NCBI GenBank assembly: GCA_011109175.1
Contig: RDEW01000032.1
Span: 527,334-591,333 of the forward strand
Direction: 5' to 3'
Length of the DNA: 64,000 nucleotides
From: Dicyema japonicum
Lineage: Eukaryota > Dicyemida > Rhombozoa > Dicyemidae
The position numbers and the translations under genes are program-made. The notes under the pieces were generated by a model. That model worked only from the letters and a program-made list of their open reading frames with translations, was not told where the DNA came from and did not search any database. Numbering within the stretch: position 1 is the stretch's first letter; every line of letters begins with the position of its first letter. This document shows positions 1 to 11,869 of the stretch, in pieces.

Positions 1-1366
1 GTTGGAATAAATAGATTGAAGTTTTTAAATTCTGTGTCCAACAGACAGGCAGTAAAAGATCTCAGAGGTTCTAACTATCAAACGCAAGGAAAGACAGTAT
101 CCAAATGGGTCTGTAAGCAAGAATTCATCCGGAGGAAAGTTAACGTTGATGATTTATCTGTTCCTCGTGTTAATGGCAAAATCAAGTTTGGACAGAGTAG
201 GAGTGGATTTTTCTAACATACTTAACATTTAAGTGCTTCTAACAATCGTTCCGTTCAAAGCACAATAAGTTGAGAGGGTCCGTAATCCTCTGTCGATCGT
301 CGACGAAAAGAGAAGTGGCCCAGGGGACCTCTTATTGCACTCTGTGCAAATGTTTACTCCGAACTTCTAGAAAATCATAAATTTCTGACCCATAGCCAAA
401 GTCACCATTTTTTCTATCCCTAGTGCTCTTCGAAGACAAATCTTTCTTCTTAGTGCGGAGAAAGCGTTAGACATTTCGATGTTCATCACGATTTCCCAAT
501 CGGACGTCATTCCTTATGAGGAAGTGAAAAAACCTTCACTAATATTCATCGATCACGTTAGGATGTTATTCTTCCTGGATTCGATTCCCCTTACTTTGTC
601 ATAGGTTTTTATTCCTTTTCCTACTCTTCACTCGTTATACAAAATTTTTGTCATGTGATACACATATCTTAGTATAAATAAACCGACATTACATGCTTCT
701 ACGTCTTCAAAACGGACATCCTATGGAATTTTTTGATGCCTTAAGACGGATATCTTTTGAGTTTTTTGGTGACCAAAAGAGTTGGAATATCAGACAAGGG
801 ATTCCGGTTAAAAATATAAAGTTGCCCATTTGATTACTGTCAAATGATAGATACATGAACACGTGAGTTACTTAAATTATTAAAATAGGAGTACCATAGA
901 ATTCTCATATATGAGGATTTCAGCTTAAATTCAGGCATGTTTTTAATTCAACTATGGTCCACGTGAGGCATATATTTGAATAGAGTCAACTTTTTTCCAA
1001 ATTTTTGAAATATAGATTTTATAAGAATGTTCAAAACTACAAGTTAAATCAACAAAAACATTTAAAATCTGATAAAAAATATCAAGACAAGAGCGAGACC
1101 AAAGAGGTCGAAAACACAAGACACGAGTAAAATAATATTCCGGACGAAAGCCCGAAGCAGATATTCTATACAAAATATATCCAATAAAATATCTAATATT
1201 GAAATCACATAAACCTCCCTAAAATCTGTCCTATAAAGAAGGTGGTCTCCATAATAACGTCTCATAAGGACTTTGTTGAACCCAAATCTCTATTTTAAAT
1301 CCGGTTTTCGTCCTCTCATTTGGACGAATGTCACGTATATTTGAAGCATACATTTTAATTTAATTT
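1..1366. other. No recognisable gene; AT-rich
   Basis: The stretch holds only short open frames. The clearest is 66 codons at 16-216 (+), which I do not recognise and which has no visible motif. No repeat shared with the rest of the window was noticed here. Confidence 0.4.
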
Positions 1367-1522
1367 ATTAACCCCGGATACACCAAAAAAGAAGTTAAAA
1401 AAAACAACTAATTAAGTGCATCCAGTTTCCATTCTACAGAATCAGAGTCCATCCGGAATCAACATGAAAGGTAAAAGACGTCCATACTTGCAGCTGTGGA
1501 AATCCATCCAGTGGAGTGGGAG
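1367..1522 (+). repeat. Interspersed repeat family B, copy 1
   Basis: This segment aligns by eye to 28254-28415. Both open with a 'cccggatacacc' block and carry shared blocks 'taattaagtg', 'atccagtttcca', 'cggaatcaacat' and 'gtccatacttgcag' in the same order. Copy 1 lacks the second half seen in copies 2 and 3. No coding potential is evident. It could be a SINE, a solo LTR or the 3' end of an unseen element. Confidence 0.7.
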
Positions 1523-3370
1523 TAAAAGTGGCATACAACTTTCGGATCAAGTAAGGGCTGCTTCATTCATTGCAATTTATGTCTTTGTTGTTTTTTGGGA
1601 TAGTTTGGCCAAAAGTTACATTTTAAATTTAAACAACCACAAGCGAAAGAAAGTCAAATAAATCTATAACTTTAGATTGAGCAACTTGTGGAACTTAAAA
1701 ATGCTAAATTTAGCATTGAGCCTTTTTCAATTGAACCAGTTTTCTGAAATTTTTATTTTAGTCTGAAATATCTAACGGCGAGGAAAGTCAGTCTTGGTGG
1801 GAAAAAGAAGCGACGTCTCTTATTCGGAAATTCAGAAGAAATAAATAATTTTAATATTTAGAATACTTTTGCCGAGGAAGTAAATGTAAAATTTGTATAT
1901 CTACTTTTTAAATTTAAAATCTTTCCGTTAATAGGAGTTCCATCACAAAACCGTTGTCATCAAAGTTACATGAAGGTCACATAGCGATTTTGCCTGTATT
2001 TCAAATTTAAAGTACAAGTAGTATTTAAATTAAATATTTTTTTAATTTAAAATTTATTATAATAATTACATGAATAAAAAAATATTATTATTAACACGAG
2101 GCTATCAGTTTTGGTTGTATAGATGGACGGTTTAAAACTATAATATTTGTTTGGATCCAGCGAAACTTTATTGCGCCGCTGTGGTTTGTAATAACTATTT
2201 TTATCAAAAATAGATCGTGAGTAAAAAAAAATTTATTCTTCAAATTGGGTTTGTGTCCAATAACTTTATCCTAATCGTGGGGGACTGTCATCAAAATATC
2301 TAATAGTTTGACATTTATTCAGAATCACCTAATTTAATTGAGGTAGGTCGACTGAATAAGACCGAGAATCCGAGATTGTATGGATTCACTTATGATATGC
2401 ATATTGGTCATAATTGATCATCGAAAAAACATAATTCGAGTTAAATGTTCGAGTTTGGGTGTTTGACTTTATTGTGATGAATTTTGTTGAGAATTCTTAA
2501 ATTTTAGCTTTCTTTAACTGCCGTCTCCACTCTTTAATGTTTATTGAATGTTTAAAATAATATTATTTTTTCGTTTTTTCCTTAATTTTGTTTATTCTAA
2601 TAAAATTTATTTATGTTTATTACCAATGAATTAAGTTACGTTAAATATGAGGAAAGTTGAAATAATAGTTATCGGACTCGACGTTTGTTATGCTTATACA
2701 TGAATCAGTTTTTTCTCTCATTTTTATGCTAAAAATATGTAAGTTTTTGTAAGACATTATGTAATCATTACAATTTTTCATTGCATCATGGTTGATGTAA
2801 TTCAGTCATCGATTTTGTAATGTATTCAGAGATGTCGGGAACTTAAAGGTTTTGTCTTTAATTTCACCTGAAGCAAAATTAAAGTAATTTAAAAAGAGAT
2901 CTTCTACATTGAGGTTGTGGAAAACAATCAGTAAATATTATCTGAAAGCAAGACAGTTTCCACCGTGTACGGTGTTTCGTTAAACAGGCAGTCTAACAGG
3001 CACTAAAGTTAAATCTATAACCCTAAGTCAATCGTCAAAGTTAGCAGCCTCTGATCCATAGCTTACTGATGAGGATATTCAAGCTAAATATACTGAGGAC
3101 GTCATGCATTCTAAAGGATGACTGAGAGGTTATGACTTTTTAATGGAAGACAAGAATTTGGTAAACAAATATATATGTGCTAATAAAAATCTACAGGTCT
3201 CTGATTTAAAACTGTCTGTGGATGCTTCATAACTTACTACAGTAAAGATCAGTCTTCTGTGAGACATTATGAAATATTTACGACACTCCTGATATCATCA
3301 ACTGAGGATTTAACATATTATATCTCCCCTTAATTGAGAAGCAAGTGTTTCCCAAATCTCTCAATAAATT
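1523..3370. other. No recognisable feature; very AT-rich
   Basis: Long A/T runs with scattered stops in all frames. I see no domain, terminal repeat or copy of the window's other families. A stretch near 2560-2640 is nearly pure A/T. Confidence 0.4.
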
Positions 3371-3789
3371 ATCATCGAAATAGAACGTATTGATAATGTA
3401 CATCCGGGTAAAGTATTCTGATGTGGGTGAGGAGAGAGATCCTTTTTGGATTCCCGCCAAGTACGTGGCGTCTCCTGAGTTAGATGGATCCAATAAGACC
3501 TCTTGGAATTGAAGAAACCAAAAAGTAGAAAGTACCATTTAGATGAATTATGTAATGATGTAGTAAAATCATCCCTTCCGTTATTTACAGGGCCTGGTAT
3601 TGCGAGATATTTGTTCAACCACAGCAAACATTCTTCAACCATGTTTGTATCTTTCGACGTCTTTTACCTAAGTTATCCAGTGTGTGCCGGGCTAGTTCCC
3701 TCACTCCTCTCTATTTTGTATATGATTCTGTTGCGTTCTTTTTTAAGAGAGTCAGTGAAGCTTGACGAGTTCTAAGACTCAATTAAGAG
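3371..3789. other. Unidentified open frames on both strands
   Basis: Overlapping frames of about 86-93 codons occur on both strands (3278-3538 and 3361-3642 minus, 3503-3775 plus). None shows a recognisable motif, so the coding strand, if any, is undecided. The segment abuts the 3' side of an antisense LINE endonuclease relic. Confidence 0.2.
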
Positions 3790-4830
3790 TCTGAATTTCC
3801 TTTAGTTTTTTGCCAATTCTTCTATTTCTTCGTCAAAAGTTCCCTTGAACCTCCTTGGAAAATTTCCCAGTACCATCCCAGCAGCCTGACTGACTCTGCT
3901 CGAAATATTCTTCCATAGCAGCCCGGGTGACATATTCGTGTCGACATTTTCAAGCAGTTTCGATTTTTTCTCGCCGTACTTTTAACGGATATTGTCAGAA
4001 GCAAACCACGGCCAAGGTCCTCACCGCGTACGAGCTGCCAGTACTCTAGATATTCCAAAGCGTCTCTAGAATGAGACGTGGCACTAGTAGTCTGTTATCA
4101 CTTGAGGTCATCATGCCACTGTACGAACGGAAGTCTGTGGGTAGCCTCCTCAGTGTTTGCATGCATAGTATGTAGTCGATTTGGTTAAATATATGGACAC
4201 GATTTCTACAGGAGTCTCTCCTCTGCCATGTCAACGTCGTATTATGTCACGCTGCATGTCCGAACGCCGTGTTACAAAGGAACAGTCTCGCAGAAGTGTA
4301 TAAGGACAGATTTCTGATCCCTCAATCGTGGCTGCCCAGGCAATTTGATTCGTCCCGCTTATCCCCACTTTGGAATTCAAGTCTCCAGTTATAAAGAGCA
4401 TGTAGGAGCTGACAGGGAAGAGTAAGCCGATTATAAGGACGAGTAGAAATTTTAAAGTTCCTCTGCTTTGGCGGATACTTTCACTGTGGTCGATATATAT
4501 CGATGGAGTAACATTATGGTTGTTTCCAAGGGGTAGTTGAAGATGGCAATCCTGTCGTTGATACTCCACGGTCTATGAGCCACCCCATCTGAGTCCATGT
4601 GTATAGCAAACTCTATCCAATCATTTCGGCAGCCTGACGGTGGTAGGAGCAGTCGATACACGTTCACAAATTTCATCCAGGCCATTGGGAACTTTAGTCA
4701 ACCTGGAGACAGCATACAAATATTCCGTATTGTTGGAGGTCCGGAAATAAGTGTTGTCTTTTTACGAATGATGTGAGTCCTCTCACATTTAATGATCCAA
4801 CGTAAAACAGGGAAAATTGAGTGCATGAAA
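3790..4830 (-). pseudogene. LINE AP-type endonuclease domain, decayed
   Basis: Read on the minus strand, the block has the order expected of an exonuclease-endonuclease-phosphatase domain from an APE-type LINE. Near 4810-4700 there is an N-terminal 'NVRGL...' strand followed by a CLQ-type motif. Near 4400-4380 there is a GDLN(S/A)KVG motif. Near 4180-4165 there is a NQIDYIL motif, and near 4100 an SDN/SDH catalytic end, followed by a charged linker. Frames change several times and stops interrupt it. This domain nicks target DNA in target-primed reverse transcription. The same family appears at 49800-51640 and 51950-52780. No RT of this copy lies adjacent in the right order, so it is a fragment. 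Confidence 0.7.
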
Positions 4831-5039
4831 AAGACATTTGTGCGAGAGACACGTAACTACCAAAAACAGAGTACCAACTGAGCGAACAGGGAAGGTATTG
4901 AGCCAGAACCCCAAATTCTCAGCAGATGCTGCATTCAGAAATGTGCGACGATGGGTATCTGAGGACCTTCCAAGTCATTTAGCTTTTTTAACAAAGGATT
5001 TTATCCAAATCCCTTTGTGATAAAGTTCTTCGGAACATC

Positions 5040-6560
5040 AAGCCTGTTTGTTATCTACTGCACGCATCCGCGTCAAACATAGGATCCAGACTCAATCCGT
5101 GACAGGAAAATAAGATTGAGCTGGTTAAGGCACGGCAGCTTGTGAGGGACGATGAGTAGCATGGAATGCCAAATCGGCAGAAGACCTCGAACCAATTACC
5201 CCAAACCTTATCGGGAGTTTTCTTTGGACCAGCCAGTACAATCAAATCGGATATTGAAGATTTCTTCACTCGCCTCTCTGATGAGATCCAGAGATTTAAG
5301 AGAATCAGGCTCATTAAAACAAAAGGAACTTCGCAATGAGAAAATTATCTTGGGAACAAATATGTTAATTTTTTCATGAAGAAGGCGGTATGTGCTTTAA
5401 GAGTTTTAAGCCTTCCGTCATGAGCCGGAACGAGTCGACCTTTTCTTCATAAACTTTTCCATCTCGGAAAAGAATTCAAGAAGAACCATATTAAAAGACT
5501 CGACTATCCAAGCGGTCTCAAGACAGTTTTGAACAATGTAAAACTATATCTCTGTTTTCCATATAATCGAGGTCTAACGGAGCAGGGATAGCGATTTCCA
5601 GAGCGTCGATAATCGAAAAATCCATACCAATCGTTCCATAGTTGAGGTTCCAGATAGCTTCTGAATAACGTGGTCAATAGTAATGTATAAAAAGAGAGGT
5701 CCAAGGGGATCACCTTGCTGAACACCAGAAGAAGAGTCGATAATGTAATCTCCGAATACAAGCAAACTTTCAAATCTTAAAAAAGATGGAAAAATCTGGT
5801 TATTCCGGACGTCCTAGAAACGCAGAACTTCAGAATGTGATCACGCCTGAGGGAATTGAATACACCAGAGATATCTAGTTTCACAAGTAGTTTGCGCTCT
5901 CTGGGATTATAGTGGAGACAAACAAGCGTGTTGAGTGAACATACATGAGGGACACCAACGCCCATCTGAGTTGGAGACATCTCGACACTGAGACGTTTAC
6001 ATACAAATTTCACTGAAATCTTTGATTCTAGACGTCTCAAGAAATTTCCAACTGCAATTGGACGAATACGACCGGTTTGTTAAAGGCGTACAAAAGTTCA
6101 TTGAAGAAAAGGTACCTCGCAAAAGGGTCAATGGCACCACTGATTAGAGATCGAATCCCGTTAATAATCGACTCCTCTGAAATAACAAGAGAGCTGGGAA
6201 AGTATCATCGGTGTACAATCACTAGATTGATAAACAAGACATTTTTTTCGGACGGGCCTAAGAATGCATGAATGGCAAGTTCAGGTATTCAAGACTTTCA
6301 CAGTTTTCTTGGATAGTTTAACCTAGCCGATATGGAAAAAGCATATTTGCTCAAGTCATCATCGCGCACGGATTCAGCAGCGAGCAATGTGAAGATCCGA
6401 AAAGGAGGAATTACCACGGAATTGGCGACCGTATCGCTTTCTAGCCTATCTCGGTTGAGACTTCTACACGTCATTGTCCCGAGAACGTCTGAGTATATCA
6501 GCTTAATAGGACGGCTTCCGATGCGGCAGAAGGGCTAGCCTAGAATAACACTATGACTCT
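5040..6560 (-). pseudogene. RLE-type retrotransposon, RT and thumb fragment
   Basis: On the minus strand the order is: a 'GGLRPIAVG'-like RT entry near 6070-6040 (interrupted by a stop), a palm strand 'VKLDIS..FNSLRRD' near 5890-5840, and a GVQQGDPLGPL motif near 5720-5690. A thumb/connection stretch near 5270-5200 (EEIFNIRFD...) corresponds to EIFNVRFE-like sequence in the copy at 47790-48965. The palm strand closely resembles 'VKLDICNAFNSLRRD' of the copy at 22805-24540, which places this fragment in the same family. Its RLE end is absent because sequence beyond about 5040 belongs to an antisense APE LINE. Multiple frameshifts and stops show it is dead. Confidence 0.75.
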
Positions 6561-7051
6561 TCCAGAACATTGGACTCGCGATCATAACAGTAACTCCTAT
6601 TGCGTGCTCATCACAAAAATTTGTGCCACCTTTTGGAAAAAGCTAAGAAGGAAAAAATTATTCAAATCAGGAGAATTATCGAAGTAAGCCGGAAAATGAA
6701 GTACCGCCTTACGAGGACGGTAGAATAGTTTGGAGTCTTCTAGAAGCAATAATCTCCAGATAATATGATCGATCCACCCGTTATCTTACAAAACAATAAT
6801 AGAAAAGAATAGCTCCTTTAGGATGAACAATGTCGTGGCATTCCAATGTGGAATGAGCAAATAATTCCCTTAAATGAACAAAAAAAATGAATTTAAGATT
6901 TATTATAATAAAATGTAATTCCTAATTGTTTTTTCTTTCCTTCAATAATTCTTGCTTTTTACTTTCTTATTAAAGAAATTAGAGAAACTTCATGTTCATT
7001 CTCAACATTGGCTAAGAGTTGCAGTTAATCTAACTGCAATATCCATTTTGT
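6561..7051. other. No recognisable feature
   Basis: Between the RT relic and the end of a Tigger element. It is AT-rich and may include the distal end of the Tigger element, but I could not find its second terminal repeat here. Confidence 0.3.
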
Positions 7052-8569
7052 CTATATGCCTTGTTTTTTCAGATTCTTGTTCACTATTTTCTTAATCTTA
7101 TAAAGAATTTGGATTTTCAATAAATGTTCATTTTCCGTGTATTCAATATTTAAAAAATCCTCAACTTTGAGAGGATCGAAAATGTCTGTTTTTCTGATTA
7201 ATAATAACAGCCTTTTCACGAAAGCCATAGTATTTATAGCTCCGCATAGGCAGGACACACACTTTATTTAAGTAAAGAACAGTTAATTTTAAAAAATCGT
7301 AAAACCAGGAATTATCTTCACTTCTTTTTTTCTTTTTCTTGTGTGTGGGTCCTTTCTAGACAATCCAGTTCCGCAGTGTGTATCCACTGATGACGGCGTC
7401 ACTCGTCAAACCCTTTTAGCATCGTAGATGCGTGGAACCTTCCACCAGGTGAACAGCAGCGAGAATTTTCTGATTATTGTATCATTAATATCAATTTCAA
7501 GAATTTCGTTATTGGAGTTGTTAAAAACTTTAAAATAATTCCTGATCGTCTCTTCGGGTACGTCTTCCCGAGCAATTTATGTAAAATGACAGTTTCCATT
7601 AAATTCAATTTTTGTAAGAATTATAGACCGAAAAATTGAGTTTCCAACAATTCCGTCCAATAAATTAACTTGCGTCTGGTAAAATTACTCATGAAAGATT
7701 TTATGATGCCAATATACATGGGTTGAAGCAACCCCATACTATTTTTTTGAAGAAACAATATTTTTTATATATTCCAAATTCGACCGGATACAATGCGCAG
7801 GGCAGTTGTCAATCAATAGTAAAATTCGTTTTTTTATTCTTTAGCTGTATATCAAAATTAATCAACCAATCCATAGATATGGATCCAGTCATCCAATCTC
7901 TTTGTGAACTATAATAGGAGACGGATCTATAGTTATAATTTCGAAAACATCGAGGCATTTTTTGTCTTGAAATCATCACTGGTTTCAACTTATACGTTCC
8001 GCTCATGTTTGAAGATAGCATAATTGAGACACGATCTTTAAAATTTTTGTAACCTTGAAATCGGTGTCTGCAGATGCTATTTGATGGAATGAGCTCATAG
8101 TATAACCCAGTTTCATCCAGATTATAGATTTGGTCTGGTTTATATGCTTTTGAAATTTCTTTAAATTCTTCAAAAAAGGATTCGACTTCGACAGATTTAT
8201 CTGTTTGCATTTCCCCATGTAATTTGCGCATTCTGAATCCGTGTCTCTTTTTGAATTTATCCAAGAATCCACTAGAATTTTAGAAATTACTGAGTTGTTT
8301 TAAATTGATTTTTCGAAAAGTACCTTTAGACTCTATTACCTCCATCCATTCAATCAATCTCTCTTTAAGCTTTGAAAACTTTAGTTTATGTGCAGTTTTA
8401 AAAGTGGGTTGATAATTTTTTTGAATCTTTCAAAATAGTGTCCTGCTTCAGATAAAGATAATTTTTTAAAATTGTAAAAATTGTAAAAAAATTGGCCAAT
8501 TAATAAGGAGAATAGGATTTTTTTCTAAGAAAATTTTTCAAAATGTGGCCAATTTGCGAGGGTCGAGTG
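7052..8569 (-). mobile_element. pogo/Tigger-like DNA transposon copy 1, interrupted
   Basis: A DDE transposase of the Tigger/CENP-B type reads on the minus strand. A KKRHGFRMRKLHGE-like N-terminal part (about 8265-8215) is followed by the family signature YNLDETGLYY near 8128-8099, giving the first catalytic Asp. The second acidic site DNCPAHC lies near 7815-7795 after a one-base shift, then a 'LQPM..GIIKS' motif near 7730-7695. The C-terminal tail runs to a stop at 7052 but is split by a SINE at 7201-7465. The upstream end carries a terminal repeat flanked by TA at 8570-8571. Frameshifts, stops and the SINE make it inactive. The second terminal repeat was not found. Confidence 0.85.
7201..7465 (-). 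repeat. tRNA-derived SINE, copy inserted in Tigger element, with TSD
   Basis: The reverse complement matches the SINE copies at 57107 and 31351: a 'tctcgctgctgttcacctgg' head, the core 'gacgccgtcatcagtg', a polypurine 'aagaaaaag' patch, and a tail containing 'gctataaatactatggct'. The copy is 5'-truncated inside the tRNA-like B box. It is bounded by an exact 11-bp direct repeat 'ttttctgatta' at 7190-7200 and 7466-7476. The Tigger reading frame resumes on both sides, so this is a real insertion made by target-primed reverse transcription. The tail ends in a short TTAT-type repeat instead of poly(A). Confidence 0.9.
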
Positions 8570-8571
8570 TA
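8550..8571 (-). repeat. Tigger copy 1 terminal repeat and TA target
   Basis: Read outwards on the minus strand the element starts CACTCGACCCTCGC, directly preceded by a TA dinucleotide at 8570-8571. pogo/Tigger elements insert at TA and have short terminal repeats beginning CAGT or similar, so position and sequence fit. It differs from the CAGTAAACTC type of copies 2 and 3, suggesting a separate subfamily. Confidence 0.6.
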
Positions 8572-8689
8572 TTCAATTTATTTACTTACAAATAATTTTA
8601 TTTTTTAAATTGTTTATATACTTTTTTTGAATTGCATGTGGTATATGGGGCCAATTCAGAAGATCCTTGGAGTAACTTTCGATTTTCTG

Positions 8690-9200
8690 ATGATGTTTGC
8701 TGATGTTCCAGTCACACGGAGGATGTGTTAACCAATGGTCTTCGACAATGGAACGTCCTAAAAGCCATCTTAAAGAAGAGCCCTTTCTTTCCTACTGCTT
8801 GTATCAGCAAAGTACATCTCCAAGTTATTGCGCCGACGATTGAATATGCCTGTTCTGCCTGGAGATTCGCCATTCATTCTACGAGGGTGGAGCGTGTGAA
8901 TTCTCTTAGACGGAAGATCATGAAGCACATACAATCAGACTCCACATCCGTCCCCAGTCTGCTTTCAGAGGAGGCGACGTTGAAGAATGGCCAGGGTTTC
9001 CTACGTTTCTGCAAGGAAATGGGAAACCTACTCAAGGAAAAGGTGGCCCATGCAGAGGAATTTCGGTCGGTTACAAAAAAGTGCACGCCGGTTGAATTCC
9101 TTTGCAGAAGGAAGAGAAAGCGCTTCCGGAATGCGGTTGGGTCATCAGAAGACCAGATGAAGAGAGTTCGGATGTTGTTGGAAGCTGGGATCACCTAATT
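8690..9200 (+). pseudogene. LINE C-terminal segment ending in a GIT stop
   Basis: An open frame of 157 codons (8725-9198) is one of the longest in the window. It matches the region downstream of the RT palm in LINEs: an 'IAPTIEYACSAWR' thumb-like motif (residues about 37-49) and a basic C-terminal tail rich in Lys and Arg, ending MLLEAGIT. The same segment, with stops, recurs at 53510-53760. The frame ends two bases before a T-rich tail with 'ttagttagttt'. The palm with catalytic Asp residues is missing, so the copy is 5'-truncated. The start shown is arbitrary. Confidence 0.7.
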
Positions 9201-9239
9201 AGTTAGTTTTGACCTATCTTACTTGGTAGTCTTGGGGTT

Positions 9240-9500
9240 AAATACATAAAAATAAATAAATTCATCTCTTGGACAAATGTCTTGAAGATCGAGGATAGCC
9301 GAAAAAGAGCTTTCAAAATCACGGAACGCTGGAGTTCCACCTACCAATGCATCTTGAAGTCTTGATACGAATGAACAATAGAACGCGGCGTCGTGAGTGC
9401 AAAGATCCAGTCCTCGGCCGATACGTGCTTGTGTGTGGTCGAAGGAGAAGCATTGGGCTAAGATGAGGTCCCTGCTAGAACGTGCTGGGATCACGTGACT
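9240..9500 (+). pseudogene. Second LINE 3' end, fragmentary
   Basis: Directly after the preceding LINE end, a short frame ends KMRSLLERAGIT followed by a stop and 'ctagttaag'. This resembles the end of the previous copy and of the one at 49040-49120 (minus). Upstream sequence is too decayed to place. It is probably an independent, strongly truncated insertion of the same clade. Confidence 0.5.
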
Positions 9501-9689
9501 AGTTAAGTTTATTTATGCGGAAAAGAAATAATCTTTTTAATCTACCTCAAAATAAAAAAAGGTATTAATTTTTACAAAAAATGGGGATTTATAATTATAC
9601 GATCTGGTATTATTCGTGGCTAAAAATCTTAGATTACACAATTTTGAGTGAATATTGGAGATGTTATTCGTTAAAAATAATTTTCCACA

Positions 9690-9965
9690 CTTCATATTGC
9701 TAGGATGGGAGCACATTCATGAAATTTACATTCGACGATAATGTGTAATGGAATTTCTGAAAACCGTGCTGTGAAGGTTGAATAGGTCCGCCCTTTTTAA
9801 TTTTCATCACACGTCCTACCGTCACAGACATCATATCATTCTTCGGCAGACTAGTTTCATAATGTAATCTTCACAAGATGATTTGGTCAGGGAGAAAATA
9901 GGGAGATCCCTTTCGACTTCTATGTCTAGCCAGAAAGACTCATTGTCTCACAGGCGGTATCTATT
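9690..9965 (-). pseudogene. Repeated coding fragment, family C copy 1
   Basis: The minus-strand frames share phrases with 18423-18660: a PDQI motif, then 'KN(E/D)(I/M)MS(A/V)TVGRV(I/M)K'. At DNA level the blocks 'atcacacgtcctaccgtc' and 'gatttggtcaggga' are nearly identical. The product is not recognised. Because it occurs twice on the same strand and is decayed, it is probably part of a transposon protein. Confidence 0.55.
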
Positions 9966-10045
9966 TGATGACGAAAGAGGAAAGTTGACTGGAATGAATT
10001 GGTAAGAGTATGCCACAACTGAATCCTTGGTTTTCTACTTTAGTC

Positions 10046-10115
10046 CTTATGGTAGGACTCAGATGTAATACCCTCTCGAAAACTCCTTAACTCTTTTGTT
10101 AATAAATCGTTATTA
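10046..10115 (+). repeat. Shared 3' tail, family D copy 1
   Basis: The segment 'gactcagatgtaat...ccctc...aactcttttgttaataaat' recurs at 32060-32117 with few changes, and both run into AT repeats. It looks like the 3' terminus of a retroelement. The body it belongs to is uncertain. Confidence 0.55.
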
Positions 10116-10999
10116 TTATTATATTCGAAAAAAACGTTTTATTTCATTCTTAGCTTAAGTATGGACAAAGTTACGCATGAATCATATAAAACTCTAAATT
10201 CTGAATAAAGTAGCGGATTTACTTAGGACTCAGGTTTGTATCTCATTCCTCAAGATCAAGACATGGAAGAGCTGTTTCAGGATCTTCTGCCTACATTCCT
10301 GTAGGGATCATAAGAACTATAAATATGTCAGTCATGACTAAATATGGTATACTTATCCACCATGTTATAGGGTTTCTCGCCTATTAACGCCGTCAGTGCT
10401 GTCTGATACTAGAGATCCTCTTTGGTCCAGTTGTTGGTTTTTATACCAAAGAGGAATGTGCTACAAATTAAGACTTTTACCATTCTGGTAAAGTGGCCGA
10501 GTTCTGGACAGTAGTCACGATAGCAAGAGGATACATGAGGGATGTAAATGTTGACTATTGTCATTCGAATGAAGGGGAGGTTTATCTCACTGTGATCTGT
10601 TCAAGTGGATCTTCTGTATGTAAAATAATCGATATCCTGTTTGATAAATCCACTAATTGATCTGATTCCTGATGATGGTAGTGGGGCCTGATGATTCCAA
10701 TACATGCATTGGAGCACACAATATGGAGGAATATTAAGATAAGTCATTAGTTGGTTTTATAACCTTTTTAGTTTCTTTGAGGCTCATAAAATACATGATG
10801 CGGTTGAAGAGCTGAGTCTCGGAACAGTTAAACGTTATTTTAATACTTTTTAAGTTCGTAGATACAGGGGTAGGGGAAATTTTTTTGATGCTAACTTACA
10901 TGTCTGAGTGATAGAATTTCTGATTTATGAATTTAAATAAGCGACTGCGCTCATTAATATTAAATTTATTTCCAAAGACCAAGGGTAACCAAACTAACT
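10116..10999. other. No recognisable feature
   Basis: Mixed-composition sequence, less AT-rich than its surroundings around 10380-10700, which suggests an old transposon body. No convincing motif was found in any frame. Confidence 0.3.
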
Positions 11000-11330
11000 A
11001 ACTCCTCGATCCTGACTCGTTCCAGTATTCCAGAACTTGTCATCAGGTAACGACGTTGTCCCCGGGAAGAATTGTTGGATCCTCTTGATGTCCAGGCATT
11101 GGACGCCTCCTCAGTAAGGTGGATCCAGTGACGCCATGAAATATGTTAATGATTTCAAAAATTAGACGTAAACTCCTGCGGTCGGAGTGAGACGTATCCT
11201 TTCCAAGCATTATGTCCATCCATATATGCCATTGCGGGAACCCCTAGAGAAAAAAAGCGAAGGATCTTTTTTTGGATGTGTGCCTAAGATTGGACTTCTT
11301 GCTAGTCAGATGGATCTCATAACGCCTTTT
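11000..11330 (-). pseudogene. Possible LINE 3' end, unidentified
   Basis: Base composition is higher in G+C than the flanks, and on the minus strand the segment ends in 'gagttagttagtttgg', resembling the T-rich tails of other LINE ends here. Short minus-strand frames are present but carry no motif I can name. Confidence 0.25.
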
Positions 11331-11584
11331 AAGAATTGAGGAAAGTTAAGGACAGAAAGGAATCCTTCGAACTATGTATTCAGTACGTGGAGTCGAATTC
11401 ACAGCTAATCGCGAGTGCAGTCTCTCTGTTGGCTAATCCAAAACGTATTCTTATCACAACACCACCGATAAGGAGTAGTATTTTTCCATTACTAAACCTC
11501 AGCTTATGCAGAACTCACACTTTTTTAAGAAGTAAAAACAGTCACGCTAACTAATTCGAAACAATTATTCCAACAAAATGTTCT

Positions 11585-11682
11585 TGACCTCTCGTTCTTT
11601 CCTTTTTCTTGTGTGAGCCCTATAAGACAATCCGGTTCCTTATTGATGAACACTAATGACGGCGTCACTCGTCAACCAAGAT
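11585..11682 (-). repeat. tRNA-derived SINE fragment
   Basis: The reverse complement contains the SINE core 'gacgagtgacgccgtcat', then a diverged 'gaaccggattgtct', then 'cacacaagaaaaagga'. Both the tRNA head and the 3' tail are missing. It is more diverged than the copies at 7201 and 57107. Confidence 0.75.
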
Positions 11683-11869
11683 TCTGTTTTGATTAGACGA
11701 CAACGTAAGTTGGTGAGAGTAGTTTCTCTGACAAACAACACTCTTTACGAAGCTATGACCAAATACCTTAAAAATTACCCATGATACGAGATAACTACAT
11801 ATCCTTTCTGGAGAGCTATCTAGGATTCATTTCCACTAAGGATAGGACCTCCCCATGTCGGTATCTAAT

